Shown one piece after another: positions 1 through 12,400 of a stretch of 64,000 bases of DNA. The translations under genes were made by a program, and so were the position numbers. The stretch is from Coffea arabica (lineage: Eukaryota > Streptophyta > Magnoliopsida > Gentianales > Rubiaceae). The stretch is from NCBI RefSeq assembly GCF_036785885.1, contig NC_092323.1, positions 12,036,501-12,100,500 on the forward strand, given 5' to 3'. Below the pieces are notes generated by a model that saw only the letters and a program-made list of their open reading frames with translations, searched no databases and had not been told where the DNA came from. Position 1 is the stretch's first letter; the number at the start of each line of letters is the position of its first letter.

Positions 1-1286
1 GCAAAACTAAAGAGAAAGTGACTGACATTTTTTTATCAAGGTATTAAAAACTGAGACTCTTGTCAAGTTCAAAAAGATGTTGGGCATGTTCAGATTAGAG
101 GAGTTTGGTTTAAGAGAGGCAACGTAGAAAATTAAACCAAGCAAATATTAATTGGTAAGTTTTATTTAGCCACGTGTGGTCAGTTTATTTGTTAGTAATG
201 TTGATTTCATTGTTAGGTCGTAGATGTGATCACATCGGATAAAATCCCATATTCGTAGTGCTAATAAGTTGGGGCAAGTCCGTTGGATAAAAAAGAAGAA
301 GTGTGAATTGGTAGCCTCTGCGTCATTGGGGTTTTTTTGTTTTGCAAGTCATTTGTACCAAAACAAAGGCGGCAGCCTCTTTAATCAATAGTAGAAGAAA
401 ATTTCCTTTACCTCATATATCAAATTCTTGACATTGTCCTTGTGGGTTCATGTGTGATTATCAATTTGGTTCCTTCAAAAATAAAGATGAAAAAAAAAAT
501 CAACCTAAGGCCACCAAATTACAATCATGATCCTGGACTACGGAGTTAATGGAACATCCAGCTGGGTTGTGGACTTGTGGTGGCATTGGTGAAAAGGCAT
601 ACCGAGAATTGTAAAAGAAAGTATTGGTGTAGAAGTACCAAGGACCGGTGTAAAAGAAAGTTGAGTTACTTTGGATCGAAAATGAAAATGAAAATTTAAC
701 TAGTTCGTCAGGTACTCATTTTGCTCAAAATACTTTGGACGGTAATGATTAATCCGTGATTCCTCTCAGAATTACGAACCATCATGTATGTATTTTCCAA
801 ACATTGAAACAAATATTTTTTGGGCTGAGCTTACAATTTGGTGTTGACGACTTGCCATAATTTCACAATTGCAGGATGACAGTAGTGTATACTTCGAAGG
901 TGCATATATAGCAAAGAGCCCTCAAATCTCCTTTAAGATAAGAGCTGGAAAAAAATTGAAGTTGACCCCCAATTGTCTTCTAGTCAAAGGAACTGATATT
1001 GAGCAAGAATTAATACAAACTAGATGAAATACAAAAATGGCGGCTAGCCTACTCGAGCAGTTGCCTACTGGTCCTCTCATTCAACTCAATCTTAATGGAG
1101 TAAAAAGCTAGCACTCCATAAACTGACCAAAGTTTTTTTTTTTTTTTTTTTAAACAAAACTAATACAAAAAAGTTGACTACCTGTGCATCAACTTGAAGA
1201 AAAGTCTCTGCGTAAATTCTCCAAAAAGGGGGTGGAAAAAAAAATAGAAACCCAAAACATCTCACGTTGAAAATGTAGGACAATGT

Positions 1287-1575
1287 CTTTGACGGCACTA
1301 CTTTCTACACGTAGAAAATTATTCCTCAAGCTACTTTGGATGAGGATGCTGCATTTTCTTCAATAAAACAAAATTAAATCCTCATATTCTTCGATGGCAC
1401 GATTTTCTACATGGACAAAAGTATTCCCACGGCTACTTTGGGTGAAAATATTGCATTTTCTTTCATAAAAAAAAAAAATCAAATATTAAATCCTCATATC
1501 CTTGGATGGGAAAATTTTCTACAGGTGCGGAAGTATTCCTGTAGCTACATCTGGTGAAAATCCTGGCACGATTTT
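1287..1575. repeat. Three-copy diverged tandem repeat, about 102-112 bp unit
   Basis: Units start at about 1287, 1389 and 1501. Each opens with a CTTyGATGG-like motif, followed by a TTTTCTAC block, a TATTCC block, a GCTACwTyTGG block, TGCATTTTCTT (first two units) and an AAATCCTCATAT tail. Units are visibly diverged, and the third is incomplete. Function unknown. Confidence 0.7.
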
Positions 1576-3921
1576 CATCTATTTTTATCACTTTTTTTTC
1601 CTCGTGGGACTCAACATAAGATTCCAATCTCTCCACAATAATTAAATGTGGCAGGACACTGAAGCGGTTAAGAGCTGCTATTGAAATATATCGATGAATA
1701 ATTAACTACAAATTAAGACTGAAAATTCAACCAATTACTTGTCCAACGAGACCTGCCTTTTTTTCTTTTTTATGGTTGGTAGATATACTTGGTGTTTGCT
1801 GGCCAAGTTTGACTGCACGTGAAAAGATGAGTGGACTTACGGGGCCATGCAGAAGAAGACAATTCTTGGAACTTTGGAGATCCTACTCGTTTGCTTCGGT
1901 CTCGCGCGAAGCGCGAGGGTGCCCAGAATCAATATTTCGAGTCCGTTCTTGTATAATATTTACATTCATTCATCAAGGATATTTACATGTGGCCTTCGTT
2001 AAGTCGCATTGGAAGGCTATCAAAAGTTACGAGTCTCATTTGGCCTCAAAAAACAAAAGGGATGTCGTTAGGTAGTATAACATGGCTCATTGAGCATGAA
2101 TGTATTTTCCGCTCATTGACCTGACTGTTTCATGATCTGCTCCAATTCGTCACCACACGCATGGGGAAAGAACAAGACTCCACCGCAGTGACCGCACCGC
2201 TAAGTGCTTGAATCGGAACCGGAGCCATGTGATACTACAGTAGGTGTCTGAAAATCTTGGATGGATGGAACCAAAAGACGCCCTATCAAGCCAAGCCTAC
2301 TTCTGCTGACCTGACCAATTACTTCTTCAAGGGTAAAAGTGAGATCCAAGGGCACAATAGTCACAAAAAATTGACCAAGAAATTGCAGCCAGAAATGTGA
2401 GCAACGGTGAAATACGGGCGAAACGATGAAAGAATCCACACAGTAAAGGTGTCAATGAGGGACCAAATTCACACACTTGTATTGTCAGGAAGTAATCGGT
2501 ATCGAATAGGCGGATGCCGGCACTTTGATGCTGCTCTGCTCGGCGACACGTTCATCTGATCAACTAATAATACTATATATAATACTCTACTAGTTTCGTG
2601 TAACAGTAGTGTCTATTTTAATGTCTCTCGTTGTCAGGTTCCATTTCGTCTTCCAACACATCAATTAGCATTTGGCAGGGGGGATGTTGTTTTCAACTTC
2701 TCGGTGCCATGAAGTAAGAGAAATGTATGAATTTCATGATACGCAATAATGTATAAAAATATGTAGCCACCGTTATCCTGACGGAAACTATATGGTAAGA
2801 TTTTCTAGCTTAGGAAGAAGAGTTTTAACTTTTAAGACGTAGTTAGGATGACATGATTGAATTCGAATGTTTGATAATCATCTGACAAACGAAAACCATC
2901 CTCTTCCATCGAGCAGCGGAAACTCTTTCTTTTCATCAAAATTGAATTCACTTGAACCGTGTATTGTTAATGTCACACTTTGTAATTAATATGTGGTAAG
3001 ATTCTTAATTTGAGGGGAAAAAAATAGCAAAAAAGAAGTAGGGAGAGGAGTTTTGGGTTTGAAATTGGGAAAGGTTATTAAAAAAAAAATGCGAAAAGAA
3101 AAGATTTAAGGTCGGTAGACATCATGGTTGGTTAGGACAACTAAATTGAATATGGGCGTTTGGTAATGGAATAATTAGTACTTTTATACGAGTCAAACAT
3201 ATAGGTTCACGGGAGAATCAAGGGAGGCTATGTAGAGAGCATCCAAGTACTCTAATTAGCCGAGCTAAATTAATAATCTATCACAAAGTAATGGATTCAA
3301 AAAACATGCACTAGCACTTTTTTTTTTTTGAAGTAGAATCTAGCATTATAAAACCCCCGTGTGATAAATATTATACTTCAATTTCTTAGGCACAATAAAT
3401 TTGACTGTCCAACCAGAGAAAAATCCATGCATTAATTTTTCCAAAGTATTAAGACAGCGCCAGCATCAGCTTTCTAAAGAGAGGGAGAAGATTGGATGTT
3501 ATACTACTACTATTTTCTAAAACAGAGCCAAGCCATGAAGACACCACCCCGCCATTGGTTTTACGTACCATATCAATTCACCATATTGAGCCTGTTGACG
3601 TGCGAATTCCTATGGCTTCACCTTTTTTCTTGCCTTTCACAGATGTCCGTCCATAAATGAGTTCTTATCCAGTGTTCGGACAGATAATTGAAATTTTTGT
3701 CCCATACAATGCATCGATGTTGGGGATTCAAAGTTAGTGAGTTGGCCACAATGGGAGATTCAGAATTCTTTATTCTTTAAATGTAAACAGTATTTCAACG
3801 TGTAAATATAATTAAAAGAATTTGTGTAATCTGCATGAATTATCTTCCTTTATGCCGTTATATAGTCCAATTAATTGAGTTCTTTCTTCACATTAGAGTG
3901 AGATTCATAAAGATGTTGCTC

Positions 3922-3937
3922 TGTGTGTGTGTGTGTG
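3922..3937. repeat. (TG)8 microsatellite
   Basis: An uninterrupted run of eight TG dinucleotides. Confidence 0.9.
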
Positions 3938-4177
3938 CTCAAGTCCTCGGAAAGTTTGTCACATGCTCAGAATAGTCTCATCCATTGGTGCTAATTTCCA
4001 ATTGATGAGTGGAACTTCGGGATGTTTAATACTATATTTCAGTATTTCAGGATGACGGCTTTTGTTTCTCATTTGGCGTGGAACTTCAATTCTCATCATC
4101 CTCCTTCTCTTTATTTAAAAGGTTTATACACTTCTATATTTGTCCTCTCTTATAAAGACCATGCAAATGTAAACAAT

Positions 4178-4197
4178 ACACACACACGCACACACAC
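4178..4197. repeat. (CA)n microsatellite with one interruption
   Basis: CA dinucleotides with a single G interruption, about 240 bp downstream of the TG run. Confidence 0.9.
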
Positions 4198-4294
4198 AAA
4201 AAAGGGCTCGCAGTTTACACAATAAGTGACAAAAGCAAAAAAGGAAAAAAAAAAAATCAACAACCGTACACCATATTATACTTTAACATGCATG

Positions 4295-4589
4295 ATACTT
4301 TAATCCCTTGTGATTTTATTTTTTACTATATAAACCACTTATAATTTAGTACTTTATCACATAACCCCTTATGATTTTTAAAATATATACATAACTCCCC
4401 TATGATTAATTAATAATTTTCAACTTTATAAATGAGTACTTTTGACATTTTAGTTGACTCTGTCATGGAATATTGCAAATCCAGTGACTTTGACACTTTA
4501 GTTCAAATTATAAAAAAAATATGTATAATTTTTAAAACTACAGGGAGGGGTTCTATGAAAAATTACTAAATCATAGAGGGGTAAAGTAT
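4295..4589. mobile_element. Possible MITE with imperfect inverted ends
   Basis: The left end (ATACTTTAATCCCTTGTGAT) and the reverse complement of the right end (ATACTTTACCCCTCTATGAT) match at most positions. The interior is A+T-rich and non-coding. No target duplication could be fixed, so ends and class are uncertain. Confidence 0.4.
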
Positions 4590-5866
4590 ATTTTACCTAA
4601 ATGGTCACCATAAGAGTTCTGCTCTATTGTTTGGAAAAGAGAAATTAAAACCAGCTCCAAAGTTTTAAACGATGAGTGTTACTTTGTTAACATTAGTTTT
4701 ACTCGACTGAAAGTATTTTTTTCCCCATCTTAATAAGTCCATGATTCGAACTGCATGGAATATATTCTTGGACTATCAGAACAATAATTCATAAATGTCT
4801 CTGTCCAGATCCAAAGCTTGAGAATTTTCAAAACATGTGTATATGTACACATCACGACAATGAACATAAAACATTAATATCTAACCACTAGTTTCTGACT
4901 TTTAGACTGCAATTTTTTTTTTTTTTTTCTGAATTCATGTGCTTCTGTCATTAAGAAAAAAAGAAAAAGAGTGTCACCAACAGAAATAGAAAATACTTCC
5001 GACTCTTTCCTCTACCTCAACTTCTTTGGATGCTTTGCACTATGAGAATGTGATGGAAATTAGTAATATTTTCAGTTTTAATGTATTCCATAACATCAGC
5101 CTATGTAACAAAGAGATGCTTAGTTGCGTGATTAGAATCGTATGTGTCTTATATTAATCTGTCTTATTATCTCATCTTCTCTTTTTTCTTTTTGATCTCT
5201 AATCTCACAAGAGAACAATTTTTTTTTTTCTGCAAGCAAGGAATTTGATCTACAGTAGAAGGCTCAGCACTGATTTTGTCAGCTATCTTAAAAAAAAAAA
5301 AATTATTTTCTCATTCTCATTTTTTTAATTTATGAATTCATTCTTCCTTTTGTTTTAATTATTTTTTACTTCAGATATAGCTTTTCATACGGTGGGAAAT
5401 CATTAAATAGAACGATAGATGATAATGTGATGGCTATGCTGTCGAATCAGTTAATTTCAAAGAATTTGTTCTTGCTTGCATCTTATATGCGTGTTATTTA
5501 TTTACGAACCAATCATGCATTATTTTGGGGCCTATGAAATTTGAACAAAAGGGAATCAAAATTCTCCAACTTCTTCTGCCAGATAAAATGATTCCTTTCC
5601 AGGCGGTTTTGTTACATTTGAAAAATATCTTCCTGCTTGGAAAATTCCATCTCAACTATGATTAGTCTTGCTTTATTCTCTCAGTCAAATTGGAAGATTA
5701 ATGCTGCTGCCCACGTACACTAATTAGACTTGTCAAACTGGATTTGGTTGCCATATTTACCAATTCTCCTGAGAGATATTTTTAATAAATAGAAACCTAG
5801 CAATAAAAATATCTTTGATTGGTACAGCCAACTTATTATGACTTGGGCCAACTGACTATTGGACCC

Positions 5867-6133
5867 GGACCCTCGCAATTTGTGTTTCGTACAATTTCGT
5901 ATAAGTTGACATCGGGTGTAAACCAGTAAGATTTCGATGTAAATTAAATCTAGTTTAATGTAAATCAGGTGCAGTTTAGTGCAAGTTAATTTGTTATTGT
6001 ATGGTGTAAATCAAATACACTTTGTTATAAATTGATTATTATCATTTAGTATAAGCTAAGAGCAATTTGACGTTGATTGAGAATAAATTGTTAATTTACA
6101 TCAACTTGTGCGAAATGTAACTTGTGAGGCCCC
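5867..6133. mobile_element. Possible MITE with imperfect inverted ends
   Basis: The left end contains CCTCGCAATTTGTGTTTCGT. The reverse complement of the right end contains CCTCACAAGTTACATTTCGC, followed on both sides by AAGTTGA. The interior carries several GTAAATyAA-like short repeats. The target duplication is not clear. Confidence 0.4.
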
Positions 6134-6896
6134 ATTTCACTATTTTGACATGCAAGAACTACAGTTAACAAAATGTCTCTGTAACATTTTGGCAAAAGTT
6201 TGATGTCAAAAAATCCTATGGAATTCTTTTGAGGACTTGAAAAATAGGGATGATTAGCAGTACAAACGGTTGCCCTTTTCTGTAAATTTTCCTTGGGTCA
6301 TAAAGGTTATCAGGTTGGATACAGAGAATCTACGAGAAATGTAACTATTGGTCTGATTCCTGCACCAAAGTGACAAAAGTGCATTAATTAATATAATTAA
6401 TATGAGCAATCTTGTGGTCGGATGGTAAAAGGTCTATGCCTTCCAAACGGGACCTATATATATTTTCCAACAGGAGACCATAATGATTAGCCATAGATGG
6501 AGTGTCACGTGCTTATTTATTTTTGACTTGCCATACGAATAATAATTTTTGGATCGTGGTAGTGGAAATGAATAATATCCAACATATAAATTTACAAAAA
6601 TGTTATTTGAACTTAATTTTTAGTTATTTATATTTTCATTATTTGTTTTATTATAGAGTCTAACACATGAAAATTATATATAATTAAAGTGATAATAGAA
6701 GTGTTGTTAATAAAAATGAGAGCGACCCTAAAAAAAAAAAAGAGTGTGCAAATAACATATCCCATAAATTGTTAATAACAGATATGAAGTGGCAAGAAAA
6801 TTTTGTCGTGTGCTGAGTGTATGACTCAGATGGTCCAATTGGAAATTGCTTTTTATATAATAATTTGATGAGGCGAGCGGAGCCAAACCAAGGCGT

Positions 6897-6904
6897 TATA
6901 TAAA
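6897..6904 (+). promoter_or_regulatory. TATA box of the DXS gene
   Basis: TATATAAA about 93 bp upstream of the DXS start codon, on the coding strand. This places the transcription start near 6930 and gives a short 5' leader. Confidence 0.6.
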
Positions 6905-6996
6905 TCTTTGTCCTCGTTGCCACTTTCTACAGCCTCCTCCTTTGTAACCAAACTTCTTAGCCTTCTCTCTTGACTGAACAAATTTGATCATCAGAA

Positions 6997-9900
6997 ATGG
7001 CGATTTCAGGTGCTGCCATTGGACTGAACAAACATATGTCGCCATGTTTGGCTGCTCCAAGACTTCATCCCTGTGGAAGAAAACAGGTAACTGCAAGCCA
7101 AATTTCAATCCTCTACTGAATTTGTTGTAGTAACCAACATTAGCCCATTTTTTTCTGATGCCTGTTCTTTTGATGTTGTTTGTCCTCCAGTTCTTCTTGA
7201 AAGCATCTGCAAGTAGTGGTACATCAGATGGTACTGAGGATGGGAAGATGACGATAAAGAAGGGCAAAGATGGTTGGAAGATTGATTTCTCTGGAGAAAA
7301 GCCCGCTACTCCAGTGCTGGACACAATCAACTATCCAGCCCACATGAAAAACCTCTCGATACATGTATATCATCCTGAATTTCTATGCAATGACATTCAA
7401 AGAGCTGTTGTGTTTCTCTTTTGACATATTTCTCTTGCACTGAAGATGATTGATAGAGTTTGATCGCGCTTTTCTCTTCAGGATCTTGAACAATTAGCTG
7501 CAGAACTTAGAGCAGAGATTGTGCATACTGTAGCCAAGATAGGAGGACATCTGAGTGCAAGCTTAGGAGTTGTAGAGTTAACTGTGGCCCTGCATCATGT
7601 TTTCAATACTCCTGAGGACAGAATCATATGGGATGTAGGCCATCAGGTGAGAAATTACAATGGCTCTATCAATTGATGTCAGGAGAACATTTACTTACGA
7701 TTGTTTTAGAATCTGTTTAGGACCATGTTTTCTGATTAGAGCATCTAAATTTCAGGCGTACCCCCATAAGATTCTGACAGGAAGAAGGTCTAAAATGCAT
7801 ACCATTCGGCAAACTTCTGGACTTGCAGGCTTTCCGAAAAGAGATGAGAGTGTCTATGATGCTTTTGGGGCAGGGCATAGTTCAACAAGCATTTCTGCTG
7901 GTCTAGGTATGCTTGGATTTACGTGATAACTTTATGTACCTCTTCTCATTGTTGGAACGTCCATTTCATGTTGGAAGAGACAATGATACTTTTCAAAGCC
8001 TATAAATTTATTGTATCGAAAACATTGACAGGTATGGCGGTAGGAAGAGATCTTCTAGGAAAGAACAACAATGTCATATCCGTCATTGGAGATGGTGCTA
8101 TGACGGCAGGACAAGCATATGAGGCGTTGAATAATGCAGGATTTCTTGATTCTAACCTGATTGTGATATTGAACGATAATAAGCAAGTTTCTCTACCCAC
8201 TGCTACACTTGATGGTCCTGCAACACCTGTTGGAGCACTTAGCAGTTGTTTAAGCAAGCTCCAAGCCAGCCCCAAATTCAGACAACTACGAGAAGCAGCA
8301 AAAGTAAATGGCTAGTCCTTGCTTGAATGACTTTTCATTCTGTCTTTTCAATTTATAAGAGAACTAAAGAAAAGTTCATCTGTTTAATAGAGTATAACAA
8401 AACAAATTGGACCACAAGCACATGAAGTTGCTGCTAAAATGGATGAATATGCTAGAGGTATGGTAAATGCTCCTGGATCAACCCTCTTCGAGGAGCTTGG
8501 ATTGTACTATATTGGACCAGTGGATGGGCATAACGTTGAAGATTTAGTCACCATTTTCCAAAAAGTGAAACGTATGCCAGCACCTGGGCCAGTTTTAATC
8601 CATCTTGTGACGGAAAAAGGAAAAGGCTATCCCCCAGCAGAGGCAGCAGCAGATAAAATGCATGGTGAGTCAGAAACTCATAAACGCAATAATGAAATTA
8701 TTCATCGAAGTTTCTGCTAAAAGTTAAATTTGCATATTTATGATTCCATTTCTTTCAGGCGTAGTGAAGTTTGATCCAGAAACAGGGAAGCAGTTTAAGT
8801 CAAAATCCCCTACTCTTACATATACACAGTACTTCGCTGAATCCCTGATAAAGGAAGCTGAATTCGACAAGAAGATTGTAGCTATCCATGCGGCAATGGG
8901 TGGTGGAACTGGTCTTAACTATTTCCAGAAGATATTTCCGGATCGCTGTTTTGATGTTGGCATTGCTGAGCAGCATGCTGTTACATTTGCAGCTGGTTTA
9001 GCCACTGAAGGCCTCAAGCCATTCTGTGCTATTTATTCGTCATTCCTGCAAAGAGGATATGACCAGGTTGGCTACATTAAATCAGATTTACTGGCATCTG
9101 AATTATTAAACCATTGAAAGTCATGATCTTGATTTCTGATTCTGGTTGATTTGCAATGGATGTATAGGTTGTGCATGATGTAGATCTTCAGAAGTTGCCG
9201 GTGAGATTTGCAATGGATCGAGCAGGCCTTGTTGGTGCAGATGGACCTACACACTGTGGTGCATTTGATGTTGCATACATGGCTTGCTTGCCTAACATGG
9301 TGGTCATGGCTCCTTCTGATGAAGCAGAGCTAATGCATATGGTTGCAACAGCAGCAGCAATAGATGATAGACCATCCTGCTTGAGGTTTCCAAGGGGCAA
9401 CGGAGTTGGTGCAATTCTTCCTCCCAACAATAAAGGAACTCCCATTGAGGTTAGCCTTAAATCTTTGTAAATCGTTATACACTGAAAGTGTCCCATCAAA
9501 TAACAAAAACAAGGGAGCTCATTCCTTTTATTCTGTGATTATATGCAGCTTGGGAAGGGAAGGATTCTAAAAGAAGGCGACAGAGTGGCAATTTTAGGAT
9601 ACGGTTCTATAGTCCAAGAATGTCTGGGAGCAGCAGAAATTCTGAAATCCCATAACATATTACCAACAGTGGCTGATGCTAGATTCTGTAAACCATTGGA
9701 TGGTGATCTTATAAAAAGGTTGGCAAAAGAGCATGAAATCTTGGTCACTGTAGAGGAGGGTTCAATCGGAGGTTTTGGATCCCATGTAGCTCATTTCCTA
9801 AGCTTAACTGGTATATTGGATGGACCCATCAAGGTAGTTAACTTCGTTCATCACCAACTAAAATCTTTTACAGTTTTATTACTATGATTTTTGCCTTTTT

Positions 9901-10140
9901 TTAAACATCTTTATTTGTTAAATGCTTTTTTAGCTTCCTTTTGCAAGTAATTGTTAACTGATTCTGACGATTTTGGGAACCGATTAATTGCAGTTGAGGT
10001 CGATGGTGCTTCCTGACAGATACATTGACCATGGATCACCAAAGGATCAACTTGAAGAAGCTGGTCTTTCTGCAAAGCATATTTGTGGCACAGTTTTATC
10101 ACTACTAGGGAGGCCTCAAGAAGCTCTACAACTCCAATGA
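6997..10140 (+). CDS. DXS2: 1-deoxy-D-xylulose-5-phosphate synthase, plastid (DXS, type-2-like)
   Basis: DXS condenses pyruvate with glyceraldehyde 3-phosphate, using thiamine diphosphate (TPP), in the first step of the plastid MEP pathway to isoprenoids. Ten exons join in frame with GT..AG borders: 6997-7086, 7191-7364, 7482-7646, 7756-7906, 8032-8303, 8391-8664, 8759-9066, 9168-9449, 9549-9833 and 9994-10140, giving 715 aa, normal for plant DXS. Landmarks in order: [17 protein letters not shown] with an active-site His; [13 protein letters not shown] plus NLIVILNDN (TPP/Mg site); [15 protein letters not shown] with the conserved Glu; [13 protein letters not shown] (pyrimidine-binding domain); and the C-terminal transketolase domain ending REALQL-like. 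The first roughly 60 residues are Ser/Lys-rich and unconserved, fitting a transit peptide. Wording such as [17 protein letters not shown] and [15 protein letters not shown]-like text matches the clade-2 DXS I recall better than clade 1. The clade call is inference; the enzyme call is firm. No break is seen. Confidence 0.95.
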
Positions 10141-10264
10141 AGCATCACAGTAACCAAATACCTAAATTTGTTTGGGTTGGGAGGACTTTATGCCTACCAA
10201 TGGTAAAAGTCAAATTCTGGACGGTCGCTCGGTCAAGGAGAGGTGGTGGCTTCTTGGGTAGTTG

Positions 10265-10572
10265 GGATCCTCCGCGCCATTATTCGATGTCAAATTCAGT
10301 GTCAAGTGAGGATAGAAAAAATTTAAATAAATAGCACATCACAAGTTAAATAAATAGAACACGTGGCATAAATATAGAAGTGACACTGAGTTGTTCATGA
10401 AAAAGTGACACTCAGGATCCCATATGGATCAAATTCAGTGTCAATTCCATTTATCACGTGAGGGTAGAAAAAAATTAAATAAACAGCATATGACAGATTA
10501 AATAAATAAAATATTTGACATAAATATAAAAGTTACATTGAGTTCTCATCGAAGAAGTGACACTGAGGATCT
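10265..10572. repeat. Two-copy tandem repeat, about 139-bp unit, 3' of DXS
   Basis: CAAATTCAGTGTCAA recurs at 10291 and 10430. Each copy continues with a GAGG(A/G)TAGAAAAAA block, AAATAAA boxes, a (G/T)GACATAAATATA-like segment and ends in GTGACACT(C/G)AGGATC. Copies are visibly diverged. Function unknown; it could overlap the DXS 3' processing region. Confidence 0.7.
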
Positions 10573-12400
10573 TACGTGAGCTTTTGGATATTGATAAAAA
10601 TATGAGAGGGATGACAATTTCTTTGTTGTTTAGTGCATGTATTCATTACCTTGTTTGAAAGTCTATTCTGACCTCAACTTTTGTGAATATAAAAATAATG
10701 CAATTGTTTTTTTCACTTCTTTTCCTATTTGCTTCCTGTAAAGGCAAAAGGGTGTTTTCCACAGGTTTTTCTACACTAGGGAAAAGAATGCAAATAATTA
10801 ACAGTTATACTGCCCCTACAAATCCCCACGTTCCCAAAAACACAAACTCCCCAAACAGGGAAAGAAAAATACAAAAAGAACCTCCAAAAATAAAAATTTG
10901 TGGCATTCCTGGTTCGGTTAAAGAATAATTCTATACCTAGCAAACCACCATAAATGACCACTTTGTTTTTTTTTTTTTTTTTTTTTGAAAAAAATAGCCA
11001 TAACTAAGCTTGTCATTCCTCATTTTTAAGACACCTGTTCCTACCCTAAGATGAGGCCTTTTTAATCAATCATGGTTCCATCTTCTCCATTTTGGTTGAT
11101 GCGTTTTGTCCTTTATGTTGATAGAGAATGCTTGCCGCCTCATGAACCACAAAACTAACTAACTTGCAAAAGAAATCATACCATTCATTACATTATCATC
11201 ATGCAACATTATTATATATATTCTTAGTGCCGAATTCCAAAAGAGTTGGACAGAGATGAATCTTACCTTTTCTTTGTTGGGAAGTGCGGCAATATTCTCA
11301 GTTGTTTCTTTCTCGTTTGAAGAAAGTAAACAGCTAAGGTGAGTGATTTAAATGTTCTTTTACCTCATTGTCAGTACTTGAAAGGAATCCAAAGCTCAAA
11401 CGGGGTTTTGATTGTTCCTTCAGGACGACTGACTGCCATCTGGATACCAATAGACAATCACAGATTTAATCTCCTTTCGTCTCTATGTTTGCACCTACAT
11501 ATTTTTTTTTTAGTGTTAAAGTTTGGGTAAATCTTATATATACTGGCAGTGCATACACTATTATGATTAGATATTTATCACATTTACAAAATTTAAATTT
11601 CAAATTCAAATTCGAATTATGTATTATGCATGCAATGATGAAAGTGTATATACTTTCAGTGTGTATAGAAGATTATTCAGACAAACAAATCTACAAGTCT
11701 GTCAATTTTTATGGTTTCCTATCAAAATCTTGTTACACTAATCACCTCCATAATATGAATCTCATTTCATTCGGACCCTAATGTCTTCCTCATTTCTGAG
11801 GCAATTGGGTCCATAATGTCAACACAATTTCTTTAGGACAAAATGTTTTCCAACGAACACCACTTTCCAAATGCTAATGCTGATGCGTATTAAGGATAAA
11901 CTTAAAAGAGTCATATTCAGTTGAGAACATAGTAGAGAGCTCTGCTGTATCCTCCAAATCATAATTTGGGAAAAATAGATGACTTGAGAAAGCAGTTTGT
12001 AACATTTTACTCTCTAAAACTGAAAATGCCAAAGTGATAAATGATTACACGCCAAATGTACAGTAGAAAGTTGTACATGTTTTTATTCATTCATCATCCT
12101 ACATTGTCAGTGTAAATAAAATAAAAGAGAAAGAAGAACAGGTATTAGTTACAAAATTGGTAATTTCTGCAGGCCTTATGAAAATGCATGTTGATGTGTA
12201 CCGGCTCATCTTCAACAAATTGGGAGTTATCAATGAAAGATGTTTGACTAATTGGAGGCTGCTCAGTTGAATAAGACTACAAGGAGCATATACAGTGGCA
12301 TATAGGGCTGAAGAACTGGATTGACTGATACCCGGGAGGAGCTACCATCTCAATAGTTTGACACTTTTGACAGCTGGAAATGCTGATCAAAAGAACATGC
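10573..12400. other. Intergenic region between convergent DXS and KH genes
   Basis: No coding signal seen. It should contain both 3' untranslated regions, a long T tract near 10965-10986 and a small palindromic MITE (11535-11668). Confidence 0.6.
11535..11668. mobile_element. Short foldback MITE
   Basis: The left arm (11538-11559) and the reverse complement of the right arm (11643-11665) share ACTGrmAGTryATACACT, 14 of 18 bases. The interior is A+T-rich with repeated AAATT motifs. The target duplication is not resolved. Confidence 0.55.

Larger units (their letters stand above)
1..6896. other. Intergenic region, no gene recognised
   Basis: Open frames here are short (at most about 100 codons), lack recognisable domains and are not flanked by matching splice sites. 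The stretch is A+T-rich with many poly-A/T runs. It holds a diverged tandem repeat (1287-1575), TG and CA microsatellites and two possible MITEs, listed separately. The last hundred bases form the DXS promoter. Confidence 0.7.

Noticed and set aside
1776-2075. 99-codon open frame
   Set aside because: No domain, no splice context, composition like the surrounding DNA.
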